Below are positions 11,670 to 17,763 of a stretch of DNA of 17,763 bases, piece after piece; positions within the stretch are counted from its first letter, which is position 1; each line of letters starts with the position of its first letter. This DNA is from Candidatus Woesearchaeota archaeon. GTDB taxonomy: Archaea > Nanobdellota > Nanobdellia > Woesearchaeales > B29-G15. Below the pieces are notes generated by a model. That model had not been told where the DNA came from, did no database searches, and saw only the letters and a program-made list of their open reading frames with translations. The position numbers were made by a program, and so were the translations under genes. The stretch spans positions 1-17,763 of the forward strand of contig QMQS01000008.1 of assembly GCA_003650585.1 (NCBI GenBank). The letters run 5' to 3'.

Positions 11670-13058
11670 TTAGTCCACAAATGTGAGCTCCTCTTCCAAA
11701 ACACCCTCTGGTTTAATAACCGGCTTTCTCCATTTGCCTTTGAGCAGTTCCATAGCAAGATAAGCAGCAGCCAAACCTATCCCAAACAGAATAATGTAGA
11801 ATAGCCCATGGTAGTTGTTCTTGAGCACTCCCCTTAAACTGCAGCTCAACCCAAGCACAGAACCCCATCTCAAGATTGTGGCAATAACCACTGGTTTCAA
11901 ATGTCCAGAGCCCTGCAAGATTGACACACTGGTGTACATAAACCCGAACAGGGGGTAACCAAACACCATCACACTGAAGAAACCACGTCCAAACTCCAGC
12001 ACCTCCACATTATCCACAAACACCTTAATAAGGAACTCTGAATTAAACCAGAGTAGCAATGCGAGCACTCCTGCACATAATGTTGCCAAAATAAGAGAAA
12101 ACCTGGCGATTTCATTGGTCCTTTTAATATTACCAGCACCAAGGTTTTGGCCTATTATTGTAACCGTGGCTGTCCCTATCCCAATCAGAGGTAACATAAT
12201 TATGCTGTCTAGTCTTATTATAATCCCCCAGGCAGCCACAGCCATTGCCCCGTACATTGAAACAACCCTCATAAGAATGGTATTGCCCAAGGCGGTGAGG
12301 GTGGAGGCAATGCTTGCTGGGAACCCAACCTCCATAAGCCTCTTGAAGATTCTCTTGTTGAACCTAAAATACCTGGGACTGAGCACAATCTGGGTCTGAC
12401 GCCTAAACAGATGGAAAAGCACATAGCACACCATAAAAACCCTGGAAATGACGCTTGCCACTGCTGCCCCCCTTATTCCCATCATGGGAAATGGGCCAAT
12501 GCCGAATATAAAGAGTGGGTCAAGAACCGCATTCAAGAGTGAGGAAGCCACGAGTGCCCTCATTGGGGTTTTCATGTCACCCACACCACGAAGCATGGAG
12601 TTACATATGAAGGCAATAAAGACCACTGAAAATGCACCAAATATGATTGTAGAGTACTGTAGGGTTATGCTGAGTATATCTTGGGTCGCCCCCATTAAAC
12701 CGAAAATACTTCTTTGAAAGGTGATTATCAAAATAGTTATCACAACAGCAATGATGATTGCCAATAGCAAAGAGTGTTCTGCAGTATTGCTAGCGTCCCT
12801 TTTGTTGCCCGCACCAGTGTACTGGGCAATGAGTGCTGTTGTGCCAATTGCCAAGCCCTGGGCAACTGAGAATATGACAAAGAGTATTGGAAAGCAATAT
12901 GTTACTGCAGCAACATACTCTGCTCCAAGTCTCGCCACAAAGATTGTGTCAACTATGTTATAACTGAAGTGCACCAACATAGAAACAAGCACAGGCCAGC
13001 TCAATCTGAAGAGCACCCTGTGGATTCTCTCTCTTATGATAAAGTCACTGTGCCCCAT
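11670..13058 (-). CDS. MATE-family efflux transporter
   Basis: A 462-residue inner-membrane protein with twelve hydrophobic segments in two similar halves, as in MATE antiporters (usual length 440-480). Typical signatures are LSWPVLVSMLVHFSYNIVDT and FVARLGAEYVAAV in helix 1-2, AIGTTALIAQYTGAGNKRDA in the first half, and IGIGTATVTIIGQNLGAGN in the second. MATE proteins export cationic drugs or metabolites using H+ or Na+ gradients; the substrate cannot be deduced. The C-terminal 25 residues are polar and acidic. The stop is 24 bases from the end of the convergent tRNA-Gly gene. It follows the GNAT-like gene with its own TATA box. Confidence 0.93.
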   Translation of the reverse strand: MGHSDFIIRERIHRVLFRLSWPVLVSMLVHFSYNIVDTIFVARLGAEYVAAVTYCFPILFVIFSVAQGLAIGTTALIAQYTGAGNKRDASNTAEHSLLLAIIIAVVITILIITFQRSIFGLMGATQDILSITLQYSTIIFGAFSVVFIAFICNSMLRGVGDMKTPMRALVASSLLNAVLDPLFIFGIGPFPMMGIRGAAVASVISRVFMVCYVLFHLFRRQTQIVLSPRYFRFNKRIFKRLMEVGFPASIASTLTALGNTILMRVVSMYGAMAVAAWGIIIRLDSIIMLPLIGIGTATVTIIGQNLGAGNIKRTNEIARFSLILATLCAGVLALLLWFNSEFLIKVFVDNVEVLEFGRGFFSVMVFGYPLFGFMYTSVSILQGSGHLKPVVIATILRWGSVLGLSCSLRGVLKNNYHGLFYIILFGIGLAAAYLAMELLKGKWRKPVIKPEGVLEEELTFVD

Positions 13059-13082
13059 AGCCCAATCAGGAGAAACAGATGG

Positions 13083-13090
13083 TTTTTAAA
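13083..13090 (-). promoter_or_regulatory. TATA box of the MATE gene
   Basis: TTTAAAAA on the minus strand, centred about 28 bases upstream of the ATG at 13058, immediately after the GNAT-like gene. Confidence 0.45.
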
Positions 13091-13092
13091 GT

Positions 13093-14322
13093 TTAACTTA
13101 TAATCTTTTGGTAAATCCTATAGCGCTTTGAACAAACCCCGCCAAACCTCTTGCATAGGTTGATAACATCATGATTATGCTCTAGGAGCAAAGAGGCATC
13201 TGCACTCTGATACCCCTTTTGTTTTGCCTGCTCAGCCAATCTGTAAAACATCAACCCAAGTAGTGGCTTCTTGCGCTCACCTTCCAATACACCAAGAAAC
13301 ATAACCCTAAGGTGTGGGCTTAATGGTCCAGGTGTGAGCCTCGCATAAAGCAGTTTTCCGAGCCTAATAAAGTCGGAATTAACCAACTTCTCGCCAAACC
13401 GTGGCCAGATTGGCCTTATGATTTGGTAAGGGTCAGGGATGCAACCCAACACTGCCACATCCTTATCACCACACTGGGCAAATAGCACCAGCTCAGGGTC
13501 AACCACCATCTTTAATGAGTCCGCCATCATCTCTGCCTCCTGCCGGGTTATCTCTGAGAAACCCCAGTTGTGTTTCCAAGCCTGGTTGTATATTGCTACG
13601 ATTCTGTTCACTTCATACTCTAGCTGGTGGGGATTGAGTGGGGTTACAGTAATGCCCTCTGCCTCCACCAACTCAGTTAGATTGCGCAGAAAACCCTCAC
13701 GTTTGGAGTAACTGCCTAAAAATCCCGCCAAAGTGAAATCATAAGTCACATAATCCATAAGCTTCTCTAAACCATAGCTCTCCATCAGGTGTGGATAGTA
13801 ACTTGGGTTGTAGCTTAACTCCACACTCGGCGGCGAGTTAAACCCTTCCACAAGCACCCCCTGGTAGGGCTCGTGAGTTGTGTTTGAGTAGCCCCCAGGG
13901 CCTATCATCCTACTACACCCATTCTCAACAAGCCATTGAGCTGCTGCATCTAGTAACTCCCTTGAAATCTCAATAGAGTTTATGCACTCAAAAAAACCAA
14001 AGAACCCCGCAGATTCAAACTCTTCACCCTTATCCAAAAGCTTGTAATTCACACTTGCAGCAATCCTGCCCACTGGCTTGCCCCTCTCCCATGCGACCCA
14101 GTGCATAACCTTAGAATGTTGATGATATGGGTGCTCTGGTTGCATTAGCCCTATGTGTTTGAAGAGAGGGAGGTTTAACCCAAGAAGTTCGAAGTTGAGA
14201 GGGTGTCTCCAATTTGCCCTCTCTTCTGGTGAAATATCATCAAGCCTTCTATATAACTCCCAAGGAACGCTTACGAATGCTTTCAGTCGCTTACTTCCCA
14301 AAGGGATTTGCTCTAGGTGCAT
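13093..14322 (-). CDS. GNAT-fold N-acetyltransferase-like protein, double-domain type
   Basis: A 409-residue soluble protein resembling a family of long GNAT-like proteins found in bacteria and archaea. The opening pattern KAFVSVPWELYRR with a later PLFKH matches the family's FxxLPxxLYxxDP...NPFFxHA start. The first domain has GRIAASVNYKLLD, GFFGFFECI, AAQWLVENGCSRMIGPGGY and LVEGFNSPP, then YNPSYYPHLMESYGLEKLMDY. The second half ends in YRLAEQAKQKGYQSADASLLLEHNHDVINL, a GNAT acceptor-side pattern. Acceptor and pathway are unknown. The ATG at 14322 is preferred, with TTCTATAAC 25 bases upstream; an in-frame TTG at 14337 would add five residues but has no Shine-Dalgarno. Confidence 0.78.
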   Translation of the reverse strand: MHLEQIPLGSKRLKAFVSVPWELYRRLDDISPEERANWRHPLNFELLGLNLPLFKHIGLMQPEHPYHQHSKVMHWVAWERGKPVGRIAASVNYKLLDKGEEFESAGFFGFFECINSIEISRELLDAAAQWLVENGCSRMIGPGGYSNTTHEPYQGVLVEGFNSPPSVELSYNPSYYPHLMESYGLEKLMDYVTYDFTLAGFLGSYSKREGFLRNLTELVEAEGITVTPLNPHQLEYEVNRIVAIYNQAWKHNWGFSEITRQEAEMMADSLKMVVDPELVLFAQCGDKDVAVLGCIPDPYQIIRPIWPRFGEKLVNSDFIRLGKLLYARLTPGPLSPHLRVMFLGVLEGERKKPLLGLMFYRLAEQAKQKGYQSADASLLLEHNHDVINLCKRFGGVCSKRYRIYQKIIS

Positions 14323-14342
14323 TTTAAAACCACTCAAAAGTT

Positions 14343-14351
14343 GTTATAGAA
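14343..14351 (-). promoter_or_regulatory. Probable TATA box of the GNAT-like gene
   Basis: TTCTATAAC on the minus strand, centred 25 bases upstream of the ATG at 14322. A second AT-rich candidate, TTTTTAAA, lies at 14356-14363 and would suit a start near 14333. Confidence 0.35.
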
Positions 14352-14373
14352 CAAGTTTAAAAATGTTTGGCTG

Positions 14374-14943
14374 TTAATCAAAGGGGCACTTGAGCTTCTC
14401 ACCACCTATTTCCAAACACACTATGCGGTTGTTCTTAATCTTGTAAGAGCTAATTTCAGGGTTGTCTACCTTCTGCTTACAGCAAATAGACCTTGCTGTG
14501 TTCTCTGCAAGGTCCTGGTAATCGTTTTCCTGCTCTGTGAGTTTGGCTTGGCATTTATCCAGCTTTGTGTTCAATACACCTATCTCCTCTTCATAATCGC
14601 TCCTAAGCTGAGCGATTTCCTTTTGCTTCTCTAGGTTAAGGTTTGTAATTGTGGTGTTGAGAGTCGCCAGAATAATTTGCAGCCGTTTGATGTCTTTTCT
14701 GGCAATATCGAGTTGCTGTGTGAGATTGCTCTTTGCTAACTTGCACTCATTCAATTCTGCATTGAGTTGGCTCAACTCCCTGCCGTATTCCTCAATTGTG
14801 TGATTGGTTGTCTTGATTCTGTTGTAAGTGGCATAACCCACCACAATTGGCTTTATATTAAGCAGAATCAGCACCACTGCTGTCAGGAATACGAGCCAAA
14901 TTACGGCTATGACCTGCTTCTTCTTTATTTTAAATCTCTTCAT
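14374..14943 (-). CDS. Membrane-anchored coiled-coil protein with C-terminal cysteines
   Basis: A 189-residue protein of unknown function. A basic N-terminus (KRFKIKKK) precedes one membrane helix at 11-29, so by the positive-inside rule the rest should face outside. Residues about 48-150 are a long heptad-rich coiled coil. It contains three N-x-T sequons (N47, N73, N96) that could be glycosylated. The C-terminal cap has CC at 154-155 and single Cys at 176 and 186 within SICCKQKVDNPEISSYKI and RIVCLEIGGEKLKC. This tail looks like a conserved module in archaeal proteins of this shape, from memory only. A surface or envelope role is inferred. TTTATAAA-type TATA box is 29 bases upstream. Confidence 0.75.
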   Translation of the reverse strand: MKRFKIKKKQVIAVIWLVFLTAVVLILLNIKPIVVGYATYNRIKTTNHTIEEYGRELSQLNAELNECKLAKSNLTQQLDIARKDIKRLQIILATLNTTITNLNLEKQKEIAQLRSDYEEEIGVLNTKLDKCQAKLTEQENDYQDLAENTARSICCKQKVDNPEISSYKIKNNRIVCLEIGGEKLKCPFD

Positions 14944-14967
14944 CTAATTGTTTCTGTGTGCTTTGGG

Positions 14968-14976
14968 TTTATAAAA
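14968..14976 (-). promoter_or_regulatory. TATA box of the coiled-coil protein gene
   Basis: TTTTATAAA on the minus strand, centred 29 bases upstream of the ATG at 14943. Confidence 0.5.
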
Positions 14977-15011
14977 TTTATTATGATACTTTACTACCAG
15001 AAGCAGACAAC

Positions 15012-15398
15012 TTACTCCTTCATCATGAGAGATAGTGTCTCTAAAGACTTCTTTATGTTGCTCCTATCACACACCTTGTTATGAACAAAGGGGGCAATAA
15101 TCCATTTGGAGTTGGGCAGCTCAAGATTCACAAAGATTATCCTCAAATCCGGAATCAAGAATCGTTCCCAATTCTTTGCCAAGAAATCGACATTCTCTTT
15201 TGTGTTTGGGGTAACAATGACACCCGCTTTTATCTTGTTTAGTTCACTGAGCTGGTCCACACAGACCACCCTTTCCTCATGGGCCTTGTGTTTTAAGAGC
15301 AACCCCTCACCTGTTTCCTGGATTTCATACCCCTCATTGAAGAAGGCCTTTCTGAACGTAAAATAGTGCTTCGCCCAGTGCTTGAGTTTCTCACTCAT
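15012..15398 (-). CDS. Small conserved-looking protein of unknown function
   Basis: A 128-residue soluble protein. No catalytic motif is evident. It has an N-terminal basic, aromatic stretch (EKLKHWAKHYFTFRKAFF), a beta-rich middle (GEGLLLKHKAHEERVVCV, then AGVIVTPNTKENVDFLAKNW) and an end with LRIIFVNLELPNSKWIIAPF and VHNK. The alternation of strands and helices could be a small alpha/beta fold; a nuclease-like fold is possible but not supported by clear PD-(D/E)xK residues. It is divergent from herA, with both TATA boxes in a 78-base spacer, so the two may share control. The ATG at 15398 fits a leaderless start. Confidence 0.65.
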   Translation of the reverse strand: MSEKLKHWAKHYFTFRKAFFNEGYEIQETGEGLLLKHKAHEERVVCVDQLSELNKIKAGVIVTPNTKENVDFLAKNWERFLIPDLRIIFVNLELPNSKWIIAPFVHNKVCDRSNIKKSLETLSLMMKE

Positions 15399-15420
15399 GA
15401 TATCTCATTTGCAGTTGGTG

Positions 15421-15428
15421 TTTTTATA
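15421..15428 (-). promoter_or_regulatory. TATA box of the 128-residue protein gene
   Basis: TATAAAAA on the minus strand, centred about 27 bases upstream of the ATG at 15398. Confidence 0.5.
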
Positions 15429-15444
15429 CTTTTTTCTCCGAAAA

Positions 15445-15453
15445 TGTTTTAAT
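15445..15453 (+). promoter_or_regulatory. TATA-like box of herA-mre11
   Basis: TGTTTTAAT centred 28 bases before the ATG at 15477. It is weaker than the other boxes. A five-base inverted repeat, CTACC (15454-15458)/GGTAG (15470-15474), lies between it and the start. Confidence 0.35.
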
Positions 15454-15476
15454 CTACCTTTGATTATAGGGTAGAG

Positions 15477-17009
15477 ATGGGGGTAGTAGCAAAGGTCATC
15501 TCTGGGAGTTTCGGTAAGATAATTGCCAGGCAGAAGTCCTCATACAGTATAGAACTGGGCGAGCTTCTGGTGAGCGAGTCAAATGGTCAGAAAATCATCC
15601 TGCAGGTGTATGATTTGGTTTATGGGTCACAGCTTAGCCAATCTGCCCTTGAACTCGCATCTGGGTTATCCCTGGAGGAGAACCCTGAGCTGGAGTTTAT
15701 GGACTTTGGAATGCGAAACTACACCCTTGCCCTGTTAAAGGGTGTGCTAACTGTAATCAATAGACGCCCAAGAGTGCCTAAGACTCTACCAAGCTTCTTC
15801 TCTGATTTGAGGCAAATAAAGGAAGAGGATTTGCCCTTCTTCTCACAACCCAAAAGCCCCATCTTCTTGGGTAAACTGCGCTCTGGCACAAAGGTGCTTA
15901 ATATTGATGTGTTTGTTGATGCAGATAAGGCCCTCTCGCATCACATCCTTGTGAGTGCTCAGACTGGTAAGGGCAAATCAAACCTAGTAAAGGTTCTGCT
16001 GTACAAAGCCATGGGTAGGTGTGAGGCAGGGTTCTTGGTGTTGGATCCCCATGATGAGTACTATGGACGCCATTCATTGGGCTTAAAGGACCACCCAAGG
16101 GCGGGTGATAAGCTAGTGTATTACACACCCGGCAAAGTGCCGGTTGGATGTAGGGAGTTGGTTTTTCATATCGGGCTTTTGAAGCCAGAGCATCTTGAGG
16201 GGGCAGTACAGTTGAGTGATGCCCAATGGCAAGCAGTGGCTGCTTACTACAGAACATATAAAGAGAATTGGGTCGAAGCAATTATGCTCGAGAAAGATAT
16301 CAAGGTTGGTTTCTTAGAAGCCACAATCAATGTTGTGAAGCGACGCTTGATGCAATTGCTGGACTTGAGGGTGGTTGAAGGCAAGGTTGAGTGTAAGGGT
16401 ATTTTTTCAACATCTGCTGGTAGGTCCACTATTGCTGATATATGCAAAGAGGTTGAGGCAGGAAAGGTGGTTATTGTAGATACGTCCCTCTTTTCAAAGA
16501 GTGTTGAGGTGCTTGTTGGCTCGTTGATTAGTACAGAGCTGTTTAAGCATTACAGGTACTACAAATACATTGGAGGGCTCAAGGGTAAACCCACAATTGG
16601 CATAATCATTGAGGAGGCCCCAAGGGTGCTCAGTAAGGCTGTGCTTGAGAGAGGCGGCAACATATTTTCTACTATCGCAAGAGAGGGGCGGAAATTCAAG
16701 ATTGGGTTGGTGGCTATAACCCAACTCCCGAGCCTAATTCCGAAGGAAATACTTGCAAATATGAACACCAAAATAATACTCGGTACAGAAATGGCTGTTG
16801 AAAGGCAAGCCCTTATTAGCTCTGCTGCACAAGACCTGAGTGATGATGAGCGAACAATAGCATCACTCGATACAGGCGAAGCCATCATAACCTCCTCTTT
16901 CCTAAAGATGGCTGTGCCTGTTAAGTTACCTTTGTTTGAGGATTTGGCAAGCCAGAAACAACCAAGCAACAGGGCTAAACTCAATTACTTAGGTGTTGGA
17001 TTAGAATGA
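15477..17009 (+). CDS. herA: HerA DNA-translocase ATPase
   Basis: A 510-residue hexameric pump that works with the NurA nuclease and Mre11-Rad50 to resect DNA ends for recombination. The N-terminal HAS-barrel is GVVAKVISGSFGKI and onward. The ATPase core begins HHILVSAQTGKGKSNLVKV (155-173), with Walker A AQTGKGKS; the usual TGSGKS has Lys in place of Ser. FLVLDPHDEY follows, then Walker B GIIIEEAPRVL and the REGRKFKIGLVAITQLPS segment with the arginine finger and sensor. The C-terminus ends with the interface strand. Length is normal for HerA (about 500-560). The stop overlaps the mre11 start by ATGA, so the two are translationally coupled. Confidence 0.93.
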   Translation: MGVVAKVISGSFGKIIARQKSSYSIELGELLVSESNGQKIILQVYDLVYGSQLSQSALELASGLSLEENPELEFMDFGMRNYTLALLKGVLTVINRRPRVPKTLPSFFSDLRQIKEEDLPFFSQPKSPIFLGKLRSGTKVLNIDVFVDADKALSHHILVSAQTGKGKSNLVKVLLYKAMGRCEAGFLVLDPHDEYYGRHSLGLKDHPRAGDKLVYYTPGKVPVGCRELVFHIGLLKPEHLEGAVQLSDAQWQAVAAYYRTYKENWVEAIMLEKDIKVGFLEATINVVKRRLMQLLDLRVVEGKVECKGIFSTSAGRSTIADICKEVEAGKVVIVDTSLFSKSVEVLVGSLISTELFKHYRYYKYIGGLKGKPTIGIIIEEAPRVLSKAVLERGGNIFSTIAREGRKFKIGLVAITQLPSLIPKEILANMNTKIILGTEMAVERQALISSAAQDLSDDERTIASLDTGEAIITSSFLKMAVPVKLPLFEDLASQKQPSNRAKLNYLGVGLE

Positions 17010-17763
17010 GATTTGTGCATATTGCGGATTGCCACCTTGGTGGTTGGCGCGAGCAAAAGCTTAGGGATTTGAATATAGAAGCATTCCAAAGGGCAATTCA
17101 GTTTTGTATTGATAAGAAGATAGAATTTATTCTGCTCTCAGGGGATTTGTTCAACACCTCACTCCCATCAATAGAATGCCTCAAAGTGGTTGTTTCGTGG
17201 CTAAAACGGGTTAATGATATTGGCATACGAGTTTATGCTGTGGCTGGCTCTCATGACTTTTCTCCCTCTGGAAAGACAATCCTGGACGTACTTGAAAATG
17301 CTGGGCTACTGAAGAATGCAGCGAGGGGGGTTGTTGATGGGGATAAACTCAGGCTTAGGTTTGCTGTTGATGAGCCCACCAAGGTTAAGATAACAGGGTT
17401 GCCTGGGCGAAGGGGGATGCTTGATAAGAGTTACTATAAAAGCTTGGATACAGAACAACTTGAGAAAGAGCCTGGGTTTAAGATTTTCATGTTTCATACT
17501 GCTATATCTGAGTACAAGCCCAAAGGCATGGAAGCAATGGAAGCGATGGAGATGTCTTATTTGCCCCGAGGTTTTAACTACTATGCTGGCGGGCATATAC
17601 ACCAGCCACTTATAACCAAAATCAAACAAAATGGCTGGCTAGTGATGCCAGGTCCACTCTTCCCGAACAACTTTGACGAGTTAGAAGCCTTGGGGTGCGG
17701 GGGCATGGTCATGTGTGAGTTTGAGCCAAAGAGCGGCACTGTTAAGCCAGAGATGGTGAAGAT
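17006..17763 (+). CDS. mre11: Mre11 nuclease, N-terminal part
   Basis: Partial gene leaving the window; 252 complete codons are visible. Mre11 is the Mn-dependent nuclease of the Mre11-Rad50 complex that opens DNA ends. Phosphoesterase motifs are in order: HIADCHLGG (D8, H10), LLSGDLFN (D46), AGSHDFSPSGKT (usual GNHD, with Ser for Asn), FMFHTAISEY and GGHIHQP. These supply all metal-binding Asp and His residues. GSHD is a substitution I recall in some archaeal Mre11 proteins, so it need not inactivate. The capping domain begins near the window end. The start overlaps the herA stop. Rad50 and NurA are expected downstream, beyond the window. Confidence 0.92.
   Translation, partial: MRFVHIADCHLGGWREQKLRDLNIEAFQRAIQFCIDKKIEFILLSGDLFNTSLPSIECLKVVVSWLKRVNDIGIRVYAVAGSHDFSPSGKTILDVLENAGLLKNAARGVVDGDKLRLRFAVDEPTKVKITGLPGRRGMLDKSYYKSLDTEQLEKEPGFKIFMFHTAISEYKPKGMEAMEAMEMSYLPRGFNYYAGGHIHQPLITKIKQNGWLVMPGPLFPNNFDELEALGCGGMVMCEFEPKSGTVKPEMVK

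Noticed and set aside
12115..12963. Plus-strand frames opposite the MATE gene with hydrophobic peptides
   Set aside because: Antisense of membrane-helix codons often yields hydrophobic open frames. No start signals or family matches were seen.
15454..15474. CTACC/GGTAG repeat before herA as an operator
   Set aside because: Five-base arms are too short to separate from chance. It is mentioned only with the promoter.
1..17763. CRISPR arrays, insertion sequences, integrase genes or long direct repeats
   Set aside because: No regularly spaced repeats, transposase-like or integrase-like proteins, or terminal inverted repeats were seen on reading the window.

Overview
The window is archaeal chromosome, apparently without mobile elements, CRISPR arrays or phage genes. 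The evidence is direct. Most first genes have a TATA-like box 25-30 bases upstream of their ATG, which implies leaderless transcripts. One tRNA gene carries a short intron after position 37 within a bulge-helix-bulge fold. The proteins are archaeal types: Hef, HerA/Mre11, TrmB, an A24 peptidase with the archaeal C-terminal domain, a COG3357-type regulator, archaeal PheS and a PRC-barrel protein. Arginine is mostly AGG/AGA, GC is moderate, and CG dinucleotides are scarce in the stretch counted by hand. Several small proteins resemble ones I associate with DPANN-type or other uncultivated archaea, but the lineage is an inference.

Layout. 1-1047 (minus): the N-terminus of phenylalanyl-tRNA synthetase alpha, then a TrmB-family regulator. 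Its upstream region holds a 23-bp inverted repeat where transcription should start. 1258-2736 (plus): RNase HII followed directly by RNase HIII. 2764-4658 (plus): a redox cassette of Zn-finger protein, DUF1858 protein, ferredoxin, glutaredoxin-like protein and thioredoxin reductase-like protein. 4711-5812 (plus): two overlapping HIT-family proteins, both lacking the nucleophilic histidine. 5796-6674 (minus): an A24 prepilin/preflagellin peptidase. It shares a palindromic TATA box with a degenerate cis-prenyltransferase homologue (6731-7450, plus). 7516-10407 (plus): full-length Hef helicase-nuclease and an endonuclease V homologue that has lost two catalytic acids. 10408-11162 (minus): a two-gene operon of an HExxH protein and an HTH/Zn-ribbon regulator. 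11269-11645 (plus): a PRC-barrel protein and a tRNA-Gly(CCC) 10 bases behind it. 11670-15398 (minus): a MATE transporter, a GNAT-like protein, a membrane-anchored coiled-coil protein and a small conserved-looking unknown protein. 15477-17763 (plus): HerA and Mre11, the start of the HerA-Mre11 end-resection operon, which runs out of the window.

How it fits together. Genome maintenance is the main theme: RNase HII/HIII, Hef, EndoV-like, HerA and Mre11. A thiol/Fe-S redox block is the second. A repeated oddity is loss or change of hallmark catalytic residues in otherwise intact genes. It is strongest in both HIT proteins, the UppS-like protein and the EndoV-like protein. It is milder in the Hef nuclease motif, RNase HIII, the thioredoxin reductase NADPH motif and the Mre11 GNHD motif. 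Translation signals follow a simple pattern: promoter-proximal genes look leaderless, while several internal or leadered genes have a Shine-Dalgarno sequence (GGTGA or GGAGGT). This fixed several start codons at internal positions rather than at the longest possible reading frame.
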